A DNA stretch of 50,628 nucleotides from Jejubacter sp036620675 (GTDB lineage Bacteria; Pseudomonadota; Gammaproteobacteria; Enterobacterales; Enterobacteriaceae), in assembly GCA_036620675.1 (NCBI GenBank), contig JAZHEE010000031.1. One strand, written 5' to 3'. This document shows positions 34,711 to 43,230 of the stretch, in pieces. Each line of letters opens with the position of its first letter. Within the stretch, counting starts at the first letter, position 1. A model generated the notes under the pieces. That model was not told where the DNA came from and did no database searches. It worked only from the letters and a program-made list of their open reading frames with translations. Both the position numbers and the translations under genes were made by a program.

Positions 34711-34740
34711 AAAAAAGCCCTCCGTAAGGAGAGCTTTTTT
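34711..34740. terminator. Bidirectional terminator between rcsC and rcsB
   Basis: A-rich arm AAAAAAGC and T-rich arm GCTTTTTT enclose CTCC/GGAG pairing with a GTAA loop. It lies 16 bases past the rcsB stop and serves the convergent pair. Confidence 0.85.
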
Positions 34741-34756
34741 ACCCGAGCACGCTTCG

Positions 34757-35407
34757 TTACTCTTTATCGGCAGGCGTCAGGCTGACCGAAGAGAGATAGT
34801 TCAGCAGCGCGATATCGTTATCGACGCCCAGCTTCATCATGGCCGATTTCTTCTGGCTACTGATGGTTTTGATACTCCGGTTCAGCTTGCGGGCAATTTC
34901 CGTTACCAGGAAGCCCTCGGCGAACAGACGCAGTACCTCGCTCTCCTTCGGAGAGAGGCGCTTGTCACCGTAGCCGCCAGCGCTGATTTTTTCCAGCAGG
35001 CGGGACACGCTCTCCGGGGTAAATTTCTTCCCTTTCTGCAACGCGGCCAGGGCTTTCGGCAGATCGGTCGGAGCGCCTTGCTTAAGGACGATCCCTTCGA
35101 TATCCAGATCCAGCACTGCGCTAAGAATGGCCGGGTTGTTGTTCATTGTCAGAACGATGATCGAAAGATTAGGGAAGTGGCGTTTGATGTACTTAATGAG
35201 CGTAATGCCATCGCCATATTTATCGCCAGGCATGGAGAGATCGGTGATCAGTACATGCGCGTCAAGTTTCGGCAGGTTGTTGATTAAAGCTGTGGAATCC
35301 TCAAACTCACCGACAACGTTCACCCACTCAATCTGCTCAAGAGACTTGCGGATGCCAAACAGTACGATCGGATGATCGTCGGCAATAATTACGTTCATGT
35401 TGTTCAT
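34757..35407 (-). CDS. rcsB: Response regulator RcsB
   Basis: A 216-residue NarL-type regulator, nearly identical to E. coli RcsB and the same length. The receiver has D10-D11, phosphoacceptor D56 in LITDLSMPGDKYGDG, and the lysine in VLKQGAP. The LuxR-type helix-turn-helix reads LSPKESEVLRLFAEGFLVTE, continuing into LNRSIKTISSQK. It controls capsule, motility and envelope genes, alone or with partners such as RcsA. It lies 21 bases after rcsD and is probably cotranscribed with it. Confidence 0.98.
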   Translation of the reverse strand: MNNMNVIIADDHPIVLFGIRKSLEQIEWVNVVGEFEDSTALINNLPKLDAHVLITDLSMPGDKYGDGITLIKYIKRHFPNLSIIVLTMNNNPAILSAVLDLDIEGIVLKQGAPTDLPKALAALQKGKKFTPESVSRLLEKISAGGYGDKRLSPKESEVLRLFAEGFLVTEIARKLNRSIKTISSQKKSAMMKLGVDNDIALLNYLSSVSLTPADKE

Positions 35408-35428
35408 GTAATAGGCTACCTTGCTATG

Positions 35429-38101
35429 CTACAGCAAGCTTTTGACATAGCTGTCAATCTCGCTGATACATTTCTCTATGGCCGGAGCATCTTTCTCGCG
35501 AATGTGATGTTCCAGCGTTTCACATAACTGCTTGCCGGGTACCAGATTAAGCATGGCAAACACCCCTTTAAGGCGGTGAGCCGTCTGTGCCAGCGAAGCA
35601 AAATCGTCCGTTGCTGACTCAGTATACAGCCTCTTCACATCATCCGGTACTGTATCGACAAAGAGCGCGTAATAGCCACTGGCGTGGAGTTGGGCGCTTT
35701 CATCGCTGACGGGCGATGTTGTTTCAGTTACGGTTTCCTGCGCCAGTTGCTCTTCTATTAGTTGTAGCACTGCTTCCTGCATGGCATGACTAATATTAAA
35801 GTTAACGCGGTACTGGCCGGGGCCGAGTTTCCGCATTCCTGGCTCATCATCGCTTAAAAGTATGCCGGAATCTGTAAGATTAGACGGATTATCAGTCAAA
35901 AAGAGATCAAAATCTTGACTGGTCGTTTTTTCGTCTGGCGTGATGCAGGTGGCGCCCCAGCTTTCCAGCTTGCGTACCACGATGTTACGGACTTCGTTGG
36001 CCGTGATATCCACCTGAGCTATCACGTCGTCCAGCAGGCCTTCATCCTGTCCTTCTGCTATTTCGCTAAGCTGTTTAGGCATGCTGACATGCAGACTGTA
36101 GCGGGTACCCAGACCTTCCCGGGTTTTAATATTAAGATGCCCGTCCATCTGGCGCGCCAGCTGATTGCACAGCCAGAAGGTCAGGCCATTGGCCGTATCG
36201 AAATCATCTTTGCTGGTGGCGTTACGGAACGGGAAGTGCAGATTATCTATTTCGCCGCGATCGATGCCGTCGCCGGTATCCAGCACCCGGAACAGCAATC
36301 GGTCTTCAGCGCCTTCTTCGGCGCTGACCTCCAGAGTAATTTTACCTATTGGGGTGGTGACAATGGCGTATTGCAGCAGCATCAGCAGAATCTGGCGCAG
36401 CGCTTCACGATCGCCGTAGCGTTCGTCGTTTTCCGCCAGATAGTTATTAGTCAGCAGCTGTAGTCCTTTGCGGCGGATGGCGGGCAGCATTTCCGGAACC
36501 ACATCGTCAATCAGCGACTGTAGAGTAAAGCGCTGGCTGTTCGGCTTCCAGCCGCCTTCTTCCAGCCGCGTCGCCAGTTGAATTTCGTCCACCAGCCTTA
36601 CCAGACGGTGAGCATCATCCACCAGGCTGCGACGCGATTCATCGGCAAGGGTTGCCGCCTTATCCGCCAACTGATTTACGGGGCGTTTCAGTGCGTTGCT
36701 GATGTGCTTCATAAATTCAGCGCGCCCGTGCTGATTGCGTTCATACAGCACCTGAGCCTGGCGCAGCTTTTTATTGACCAGAATCTCTTTATCCTGATCG
36801 CGGATCACGAAAATTTGCAGGCGCGGGGCGACCTGGCTGCGGAACAGGCGTATTTCGTAAAGCTCGTTATTGACCGTCGCCTGAATGACTCCCTGGTGTT
36901 GATCCGCCATAGAGGCGATATTCTGCAAATTCAGATGGGGCAACAGATGATCGGCCGTCGGGTTGCTGATGAGCGTGCGGCGGGATTCCGGGTCCCAGGC
37001 CAGCAGCCCAAGCGGAAGCTGGGCGACGATCTCTTCATTCAGTGCCCGCAGGGTTTGCAACTCGCCGCTGGCGGCGCTGTTCTCTTCCTGGCGCGGAGCC
37101 GGATTACGGAAGGTGGTGTAGCCGAACAGCGCCAGCGCCAGCAGGCCGATATTGAGCAACAGAGGCAACAGGATGTTCTGTAACGTATCGGTTAACAGCG
37201 AGCCGAACGGCACCTGCCAGACCAGCTTCAGGTGAGTGCTGATAAGCGGGGAAACTATCTCCAGCCGGGTGCCGTTAAAGGTGACGGCAACGCTATCCCG
37301 GGCCTCTTTTTCCTGCCCGTTGGCGCTGGCGGCATCTTCATCCGGATCCAGACGGAAATTTTCCAGTGGCATACCCGGCGGAATCAGGTCGTTAATCGGC
37401 AGATCAAAGGCCACCACCGTCGCCAGATGGCCCGGCTGGTTAAAGGTGGTGCGCAGCGTAAAGTAGTAGCCGTTTTGCCATGCCAGGCGGCGCAGTGGCG
37501 AGAAGCTTTCTCGTTCATCAAGGGCATTCGCCTGCTGGAGCATTTCAGCGCGGCGCGAATCGACAATGCTGCTGACCCCGGACTCTTTCAGCCCGGTGGA
37601 GAGATCTTTTAGTGGCAGTGTCGAGACCAGAATCAGGCTGTTATCCTGGCCGTTAAGGTAGTACATCGACCAGGGGGTTGATTCGGCGCCCCACAGCGTA
37701 TCGAGATAGCTTGAGATACGCTGGGTCATCTCCAGAGTGGTATTGTCATGAGAGCCGAAAATCAGTGCTTCGGTCTTGCGGCGCGGCTTTTCCAGATACC
37801 AGACATCCTGGCGCAGACGGGTTTCCTGCAGGTTTCTGGTGCCTTCGCCGGAAGAGGGGGGCGTAGCGACGTTGTCGTAGATTTGCCATGTGGCGTAACG
37901 CCATGTATCCACGCGCTTATGCAGAGCCCGGGAGATATCGGCTACCTGATAGCTTTTGTTCTTAAGCCAGGCGTTAACCGAACTCTGAACCATCACTCCC
38001 ATAGTGACCAGAAGAACGATGACCAATAGCAGAAAGAAGCGGGTAATGCTGCCCGGCATAAGGGAAAATTTATTGGGGCTCATAGCGTCAGATTGACTCA
38101 T
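35429..38101 (-). CDS. rcsD: Phosphotransfer protein RcsD
   Basis: An 890-residue inner-membrane protein, exactly the E. coli length. Its transmembrane segments lie near residues 19-40 and 308-328. A kinase-like region without an active histidine occupies about 460-680. It has an ABL domain and a C-terminal HPt domain with H842 in AQTAHRLKGVFAMLNLVPGK. It passes phosphate from RcsC to RcsB. I chose the ATG at 38101 because the next 18 residues align without gaps to E. coli; 22 upstream in-frame residues do not. The ribosome site there is weak. Confidence 0.95.
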   Translation of the reverse strand: MSQSDAMSPNKFSLMPGSITRFFLLLVIVLLVTMGVMVQSSVNAWLKNKSYQVADISRALHKRVDTWRYATWQIYDNVATPPSSGEGTRNLQETRLRQDVWYLEKPRRKTEALIFGSHDNTTLEMTQRISSYLDTLWGAESTPWSMYYLNGQDNSLILVSTLPLKDLSTGLKESGVSSIVDSRRAEMLQQANALDERESFSPLRRLAWQNGYYFTLRTTFNQPGHLATVVAFDLPINDLIPPGMPLENFRLDPDEDAASANGQEKEARDSVAVTFNGTRLEIVSPLISTHLKLVWQVPFGSLLTDTLQNILLPLLLNIGLLALALFGYTTFRNPAPRQEENSAASGELQTLRALNEEIVAQLPLGLLAWDPESRRTLISNPTADHLLPHLNLQNIASMADQHQGVIQATVNNELYEIRLFRSQVAPRLQIFVIRDQDKEILVNKKLRQAQVLYERNQHGRAEFMKHISNALKRPVNQLADKAATLADESRRSLVDDAHRLVRLVDEIQLATRLEEGGWKPNSQRFTLQSLIDDVVPEMLPAIRRKGLQLLTNNYLAENDERYGDREALRQILLMLLQYAIVTTPIGKITLEVSAEEGAEDRLLFRVLDTGDGIDRGEIDNLHFPFRNATSKDDFDTANGLTFWLCNQLARQMDGHLNIKTREGLGTRYSLHVSMPKQLSEIAEGQDEGLLDDVIAQVDITANEVRNIVVRKLESWGATCITPDEKTTSQDFDLFLTDNPSNLTDSGILLSDDEPGMRKLGPGQYRVNFNISHAMQEAVLQLIEEQLAQETVTETTSPVSDESAQLHASGYYALFVDTVPDDVKRLYTESATDDFASLAQTAHRLKGVFAMLNLVPGKQLCETLEHHIREKDAPAIEKCISEIDSYVKSLL

Positions 38102-38488
38102 TATTCCGGTGTAATCCTGCGGCCCCTGGCCGTTGGTTAGTGGATGATGCATGTTGATGCCGCGCATCAGGCGGCGCGAATGCCAAAAGCATACCGGGAA
38201 AAGGGGCTGACGTCATCGCCAATCACCGGGCCTGGGGCGTGAGGTATCGCAAAAAATGTGCGAATAACGTCGTGAACGAAGAAAAACAGACGGTGGTTTG
38301 AGGTCAGGGAAGAACCGGCACTTTTTGCGGGGCGTGATAATAAAAAGAGTAATATTTGAGCTGGAAAATGAATTCGGTGGCGGCTTATTCTGAACGAAAT
38401 ATTGATTGAAGCTTAATCGATTTCTGGATTTTGTGACAGATGCAACCTTATTAACATAAATAAAGGTAAATTTAAGTAAACAGGAAAT
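38102..38488. other. Gene-free region upstream of rcsD
   Basis: This 387-base stretch shows no gene on either strand. It becomes A+T-rich toward micF and presumably holds the rcsD promoter. I did not find a convincing RcsAB box. Confidence 0.5.
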
Positions 38489-38579
38489 AAAAAAAACCGG
38501 ATCGAGGATCCGGTTTAAATAGGGGTAAACGGACATTCAGATCTGAATGACGGTAATAAATAAAGTTAATGATGATAGC
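38489..38579 (-). ncRNA. micF: MicF antisense small RNA
   Basis: On the minus strand the RNA begins GCTATCATCATTAACTTTAT and continues TTATTACCGTCATTCA, matching the E. coli MicF 5' end that pairs with the ompF leader. A central segment with GTTTACCCCTATTT is also conserved. The 3' end is a terminator hairpin (ACCGGATC / GATCCGGT) followed by eight T. Total about 91 bases; E. coli MicF is 93. It is divergent from ompC, the known arrangement. No ompF gene is present in this window. Confidence 0.92.
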
Positions 38580-38738
38580 GAGAGTGATTCTATATTTGAA
38601 TGGCGTCACTGTTTTGACAATCAGTGCTTAAGCCTTTTTCGTCTGAGGAGAAATACATCGAATTCCTGTTATTACAGGGGTTTCTTAACGTTTGATGCGC
38701 TGTTTTTGCCGTTATGTGCTGAAAAAAGTTCCTTGTCA

Positions 38739-38798
38739 TTTACATTTGGTTACATCTATATTGCAGACCGAAACATCTAAAAAGTTTTAGTATCATAA
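38739..38798 (+). promoter_or_regulatory. OmpR-binding array of ompC (and micF)
   Basis: Three tandem sites resemble the E. coli C1-C2-C3 array: TTTACATTTGGTTACATCT at 38739-38757, an ACCGAAACATCT-containing site at about 38758-38779, and AAAAGTTTTAGTATCATAA at 38780-38798. The promoter region CATTGGATTATTCCG follows at 38803-38817. Confidence 0.82.
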
Positions 38799-38877
38799 TC
38801 CCATTGGATTATTCCGTATTTGTTTTACACAATGGGTTGCCGGCTGATTATGAGGGTAATCAGCAAGCAGTGGCAAA

Positions 38878-39053
38878 TTACCTGAATTACTGGGTTTGCA
38901 TCGTGCAGCAGGCGGTAACAAATCGACGTTAAAGCGATGAAAATATGCCAGCCGCACAGCGTCGGGCCTCTGAGGGGGGGCTCGCCATAACCGTTCGCCA
39001 TATACGGTTTTGCGAATGGGGTTGCGCTGAGATGCCGCCAGGAATGAAGGTAA
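38878..39053. mobile_element. MITE-like insertion in the ompC 5' leader
   Basis: The ompC leader starts like E. coli's (TTGCCGGCTGATTATGAGGG, then AATCAGCAAGCAGTGGCA) and ends like it (AAAGGCATATAACAGAGGG). Between them lie about 176 bases absent from the E. coli leader as I remember it. The extra segment is bounded by inverted repeats TTACCTGAATTACTGG (38878-38893) and the complement of 39038-39053, 13 of 16 bases matching. Weaker inverted similarity continues inward. It contains internal stems such as AACCGT/ACGGTT near 38990. No coding frame in it is credible. Confidence 0.6.
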
Positions 39054-39081
39054 AAAAGGCATATAACAGAGGGTTAATATA

Positions 39082-40182
39082 ATGAAACTGAAAGTTCTGT
39101 CCCTGCTGGTTCCAGCGCTGCTGGTAGCAGGTACCGCGCATGCGGCCGAAATCTACAATAAAGACGGAAACAAGCTGGATCTTTACGGGAAAGTCGACGC
39201 TGAACACTACTTCTCCGATGACGACGGTGCTGATGGCGATCAGACCTATATGCGTATCGGCTTTAAAGGCGAAACCCAGGTTAACGACCAGATCACCGGC
39301 TACGGCCAGTGGGAATACCAGATCCAGGGCAATACAGATGAAAGCTCTAATGACGCCTGGACTCGTGTGGCCTTCGCTGGTCTGCGCGTAGGGGACGCTG
39401 GCTCTCTGGACTATGGCCGTAATTACGGCGTTATCTACGATATCGGTGCCTGGACTGACGTTCTGCCGGAATTCGGCGGCGACACCTACGGTTCTGATAA
39501 CTTCCTGATGTCCCGCGCTAACGGCGTTCTGACCTACCGTAACAGCGACTTCTTCGGTCTGGTGGACGGACTGAACTTCGCCCTGCAGTATCAGGGTAAA
39601 AACGGCAGCGCCCGCGGCGAAGATTTTGATGGTCGTAAGCTGCAGAAGCAAAACGGCGACGGTTACGGTATGTCCGTGACTTACGATCTGGGGGCTGGCT
39701 TCGCCATCGGTGGTGCGATGTCTTCTTCTAAACGTACCTGGGATCAGAACAACCTGACGCCTTATGGCAAGGGCGATCATGCCGAAGCCTACACCGGTGG
39801 TATCAAGTACGACGCCAACAATATCTACCTGGCGGCTATGTATACCCAGAACTACAACACCGCTCGCTTCGGCGGTAGTGATAATGATATCTACGGTTTC
39901 GCTAATAAAGCGCAGAACTTCGAAGTGGTCGCTCAGTACCAGTTCGACTTTGGTCTGCGTCCGTCTGTGGCCTACCTGCAGTCTAAAGGCAAGGACATTG
40001 AGGGCTGGGGCGACCAGGATCTCGTGAAATACGTGGATGTGGGCGCGACCTACTACTTCAACAAGAACTTCTCCACCTTCGTGGATTACAAAATCAACCT
40101 GATCGACGACAACCGCTTTACCCGTGCCGCTGGCATTGGTACCGACGATATCGTCGCGCTGGGTATGGTTTACCAGTTCTAA
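39082..40182 (+). CDS. ompC: Outer-membrane porin OmpC
   Basis: A 366-residue general porin. The signal peptide (MKLKVLSLLVPALLVAGTAHA) precedes AEIYNKDGNKLDLYGKVD. The constriction loop L3 carries TDVLPEFGGDTYGSDNF. Conserved strands include NEDGYGMS-type and TYYFNKNFSTFVDYKINL segments near the end, and the last residue is phenylalanine (ALGMVYQF), needed for barrel assembly. External loops differ from E. coli, as expected. The ATG at 39082 follows GAGGG. Regulated by OmpR, and by leader-binding small RNAs in related bacteria. Confidence 0.97.
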   Translation: MKLKVLSLLVPALLVAGTAHAAEIYNKDGNKLDLYGKVDAEHYFSDDDGADGDQTYMRIGFKGETQVNDQITGYGQWEYQIQGNTDESSNDAWTRVAFAGLRVGDAGSLDYGRNYGVIYDIGAWTDVLPEFGGDTYGSDNFLMSRANGVLTYRNSDFFGLVDGLNFALQYQGKNGSARGEDFDGRKLQKQNGDGYGMSVTYDLGAGFAIGGAMSSSKRTWDQNNLTPYGKGDHAEAYTGGIKYDANNIYLAAMYTQNYNTARFGGSDNDIYGFANKAQNFEVVAQYQFDFGLRPSVAYLQSKGKDIEGWGDQDLVKYVDVGATYYFNKNFSTFVDYKINLIDDNRFTRAAGIGTDDIVALGMVYQF

Positions 40183-40203
40183 AAAACATTTGCGCGTCAC
40201 CAG

Positions 40204-40228
40204 AGGGTCCTTCGGGACCCTTTTTTTA
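40204..40228 (+). terminator. ompC terminator
   Basis: AGGGTCC / GGACCCT stem with a TTCG tetraloop and seven to eight T, 22 bases past the stop. Confidence 0.95.
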
Positions 40229-40316
40229 TCCGTGAGCTAAACCAGTAATCACTTGCCGCCACAACGAACCGCTTTTGTTGTACCCTTGCCCGCGTATGTT
40301 ACCAGAGGAAAGAAAA

Positions 40317-41360
40317 ATGGATCTGACGCTGATGCGACGTGCGTTGCTGGCTGTGGCCGTACTACTGATGGCGGGCTGCGATAACGCGCCGCAAAAAACG
40401 ACATCGAAAGGGGTGGTGCTGGAAGGTAAAACCATGGGCACATACTGGCGCGCCAGTCTGGCCGACGTGGAACCGGGGCGCGGCGCTGAGCTGCGCCAGA
40501 AAATTCAGGCCCTGCTCGATGCCGACGATCGACTGCTCTCAACCTGGAAGCCGGACTCGGCCCTGTCACGCTTTAACCAGTCGCGCTCTACCGCTCCCTG
40601 GCCGGTCAGCGAAGCGATGAGCGATATCGTTACGCTGTCGCTACGCATTGGCGCGAAGACCGACGGCGCCATGGATGTGACCGTCGGCCCACTGGTAAAT
40701 CTGTGGGGATTCGGGCCGGATAAGCAGCCGGTGAAAACGCCGACTGAAGCACAGATCGAAGCAGCCCGGGCTCAGACCGGGCTTAATCACCTGAAGGTGA
40801 TTAATGAAGCGGGCCGCCAGTGGCTGCAAAAAGATCTGCCGGAACTGTATGTGGATCTCTCGACCGTTGGTGAAGGTTATGCCGCCGATCACCTGGCCCG
40901 CCTGATGGAGCAGCAGGGCATTGGCCGCTATCTGGTTTCGGTTGGCGGGGCGGTTGTGACCCGGGGGGCCAGCCCGGAAGGGCGTCCGTGGCGGGTCGCG
41001 ATACAAAAACCCACCGATAAAGAGAACGCCGCTCAGGCGATCGTCGACCTCAACGGCCACGGCATCAGTACGTCCGGCAGCTATCGCAACTACTACGAGC
41101 TGGACGGTAGGCGGATCTCCCACGTCATCGACCCCACCACCGGTCGTCCCATTCAGCATAAGCTGGTTTCGGCTACGGTCATTGCGCCGACGGCGCTGGA
41201 AGCCGACGGCTGGGATACCGGGCTGATGGTGTTGGGTACCGAAAAAGCAAAACAGGTGGCCCTGAAAGAGGGGCTGGCGGTTTATCTGATCGTTAAAGAA
41301 GAAAAGGGTTTCTCTACCTGGATGTCGCCGCAGTTTAAAACTTTCCTGCTGAGCGAATAA
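40317..41360 (+). CDS. apbE: FAD:protein FMN transferase ApbE (lipoprotein)
   Basis: A 347-residue periplasmic lipoprotein that attaches FMN to flavoproteins such as NqrC or RnfG. The lipobox is LLMAGC (cysteine near residue 21). EGKTMGTYWRA opens the catalytic domain. GAMDVTVGPLVNLWGFGP and DLSTVGEGYAADHLA form the FAD site, and the second half reads HGISTSGSYRNYYELDGRR, then HVIDPTTGRPI. The start is the ATG at 40317 after AGAGGAAAG; a 14-residue extension upstream lacks similarity. In E. coli the gene sits at the same place, between ompC and ada. Confidence 0.95.
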   Translation: MDLTLMRRALLAVAVLLMAGCDNAPQKTTSKGVVLEGKTMGTYWRASLADVEPGRGAELRQKIQALLDADDRLLSTWKPDSALSRFNQSRSTAPWPVSEAMSDIVTLSLRIGAKTDGAMDVTVGPLVNLWGFGPDKQPVKTPTEAQIEAARAQTGLNHLKVINEAGRQWLQKDLPELYVDLSTVGEGYAADHLARLMEQQGIGRYLVSVGGAVVTRGASPEGRPWRVAIQKPTDKENAAQAIVDLNGHGISTSGSYRNYYELDGRRISHVIDPTTGRPIQHKLVSATVIAPTALEADGWDTGLMVLGTEKAKQVALKEGLAVYLIVKEEKGFSTWMSPQFKTFLLSE

Positions 41361-41387
41361 AATTAAAAAGCAAGAAACCGGGTTTCT
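41357..41387. promoter_or_regulatory. Possible Ada box and palindrome before ada
   Basis: AAAATTAAAAAGCAAGA partly resembles the E. coli ada operator (AATTAAAGCGCAA). It overlaps a perfect 7-base-arm palindrome, AGAAACC-G-GGTTTCT (41373-41387). The core GCGCA of the Ada box is not intact, so this is weak. Confidence 0.25.
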
Positions 41388-41440
41388 GGCCGAAAGCGGA
41401 CGGGCATAGTAGCGGAAAACCTGAACAGAAGGAGTCCGTT

Positions 41441-42499
41441 ATGACACAGTACACTACCGATGAGAGCCGCTGGCAGGCGGTTCTGGCGCGGGATCCGGCG
41501 GCAGACGAACGCTTCGTCTTTGCGGTGATCACCACCGGTATTTTCTGTCGACCCTCGTGTCGTGCGCGCCATCCGCTGCGGCGCAACGTGCGCTTTTTTG
41601 GTGATGCCGCCGCAGCGACAGAAGCCGGTTTTCGCCCCTGCAAACGCTGTCAGCCAGATCGTGAGGATGCCATGGCGCGACAGCGGGAGCGGATTGTCGA
41701 AGCCTGTCGTCTTCTGGAACGCAGTGAAACGCCGCTGACGCTGGAAAAACTTGCGCGCCAGGTGGCGATGAGTCCGTACCATTTGCATCGGCTGTTTAAA
41801 GCCATGACAGGTCTGACGCCCCGGGCCTGGCAACAGGCCCGGCGCGCCAGTAAAGTTCGTGAGGCGCTGGCGTCGGGGCAGGAGGTAACCCGGGCGCTCT
41901 ACGATGCCGGTTATTCTTCCGGCAGCAGTTTTTACCAGCAGGCGGATGCCGCATTGGGCATGACGGCGCGCCAGTATCGCCAGGGAGGCTATCGGGCCGA
42001 CATCCGTTATGCCCTGACGCGCTGTCAGTTGGGCGAGCTGCTGGTGGCGGAGAGCGAACGCGGCATTTGCGCCATTTTGCCGGGGGATTCCCCCCAGGCG
42101 CTGGTTGCCGAGCTGACGCATATGTTTCCCCGGGCCCGGCTGGATGCCGGCGATCTCGGTTTCGCACAGCGGGTCGCCCGGGTGGTTAGCTGGCTGGACA
42201 GGCCAGATGGCGCGTTTGCGCTGCCGCTGGATTTACAGGGTACTGCGTTTCAGCGCCAGGTGTGGCAGGCGCTACAGGAGATCCCCGCTGGCGTCACGTT
42301 AAGCTACCAGGCGCTTGCTGCGCGTATCGGGCGGCCGCGGGCCACCCGGGCCGTAGCGGGGGCCTGCGCCGCCAATCGACTGGCGGTGGTGATCCCCTGC
42401 CATCGCGTTATTCGTCAGGACGGTACGCTCTCTGGCTACCGCTGGGGGGCCGCCCGTAAACGACTGCTACTGGCAAGGGAGACCGAACAGGAGGAGTAA
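41441..42499 (+). CDS. ada: Ada: methyl phosphotriester / O6-methylguanine methyltransferase and activator
   Basis: A 352-residue adaptive-response protein. The N-terminal zinc domain has C36, C40, C67 and C70 (GIFCRPSCRARH and RPCKRCQPD), C36 being the equivalent of the E. coli methyl acceptor C38. An AraC-type helix-turn-helix (VAMSPYHLHRLFKAMTGLTP) occupies about residues 105-125. The C-terminal alkyltransferase domain has the acceptor C320 in VIPCHRVIR. Start: ATG at 41441 behind GGAGT. Two bases separate it from alkB, so the two form an operon as in E. coli. Confidence 0.96.
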   Translation: MTQYTTDESRWQAVLARDPAADERFVFAVITTGIFCRPSCRARHPLRRNVRFFGDAAAATEAGFRPCKRCQPDREDAMARQRERIVEACRLLERSETPLTLEKLARQVAMSPYHLHRLFKAMTGLTPRAWQQARRASKVREALASGQEVTRALYDAGYSSGSSFYQQADAALGMTARQYRQGGYRADIRYALTRCQLGELLVAESERGICAILPGDSPQALVAELTHMFPRARLDAGDLGFAQRVARVVSWLDRPDGAFALPLDLQGTAFQRQVWQALQEIPAGVTLSYQALAARIGRPRATRAVAGACAANRLAVVIPCHRVIRQDGTLSGYRWGAARKRLLLARETEQEE

Positions 42500-42501
42500 C
42501 G

Positions 42502-43152
42502 ATGCTCGATCTTTTTGATGGCGAAGCGCCCTGGCAGGAGCCACTGGGGCCGGGGGCGGTGATTTTGCGCCGGTTTGTCAGCGCCGGGGCCGCCGGGCTG
42601 TTGCAGGCGATTGACCAGGTGGCGGCGCAATCGCCGTTCCGCCAGATGGTGACGCCGGGGGGATACCGCATGTCGGTGGCGATGACCAGTTGTGGTCCAT
42701 TGGGCTGGGTCAGTACGCCTCAGGGTTACCGCTATGCCGAACGCGATCCCTTAAATCATCGCCCCTGGCCTGCCATGCCCGAGGTTCTGCAACAGCTTGC
42801 CGGTACTGCTGCCGTACAGGCGGGCTATCCAACATTTCGCCCCGACGCCTGCCTGATCAATCGCTATATCCCGGGCGCGAAGCTGTCGTTGCATCAGGAT
42901 AAAGACGAACGCGATCTTAGCGCGCCGATTGTTTCAGTCTCGCTGGGGCTACCGGCTATTTTCCAGTTTGGCGGCGCTAAACGTAGCGATCCACTACGCC
43001 GCTTTTTACTGGAGCATGGTGATGTGGTGGTGTGGGGCGGTTTGTCGCGTCTGTGGTATCACGGCATTCAACCGTTAAAGCCGGGCCACCATCCCGCTAC
43101 CGGTGAATGCCGCTATAATCTGACTTTTCGTCGGGTCGCTGAAAGCGAGTAA
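42502..43152 (+). CDS. alkB: Alpha-ketoglutarate-dependent DNA dealkylase AlkB
   Basis: A 216-residue Fe(II)/2-oxoglutarate dioxygenase that oxidatively removes alkyl groups such as 1-methyladenine and 3-methylcytosine. Iron ligands are H131 and D133 (SLHQDKDE) and H187 (LWYHGIQP). R204 and R210 (RYNLTFRR) bind 2-oxoglutarate. All five have the E. coli numbering. GGYRMSVAMTSCGPLGW forms part of the nucleotide-recognition lid. Overlap with the ada ribosome-site context indicates cotranscription. Confidence 0.96.
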   Translation: MLDLFDGEAPWQEPLGPGAVILRRFVSAGAAGLLQAIDQVAAQSPFRQMVTPGGYRMSVAMTSCGPLGWVSTPQGYRYAERDPLNHRPWPAMPEVLQQLAGTAAVQAGYPTFRPDACLINRYIPGAKLSLHQDKDERDLSAPIVSVSLGLPAIFQFGGAKRSDPLRRFLLEHGDVVVWGGLSRLWYHGIQPLKPGHHPATGECRYNLTFRRVAESE

Positions 43153-43154
43153 AA

Positions 43155-43169
43155 CAAGAATTATTCTTG
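43155..43169. promoter_or_regulatory. Perfect palindrome upstream of yojI
   Basis: CAAGAAT-T-ATTCTTG, two 7-base arms around one base, starts three bases after the alkB stop and 62 bases before yojI. It is a possible operator; I cannot name the regulator. Confidence 0.3.
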
Positions 43170-43230
43170 CCGTCTGGCGCCAGCCGTTTAAACTGCCCGC
43201 TGTTTTCGCGTCGTTGTGGATTGATGGTTT

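Noticed and set aside
38929..40200. 423-codon frame antisense to ompC and its leader
   Set aside because: Antisense reading of a strongly codon-biased porin gene; no start context and no family motif.
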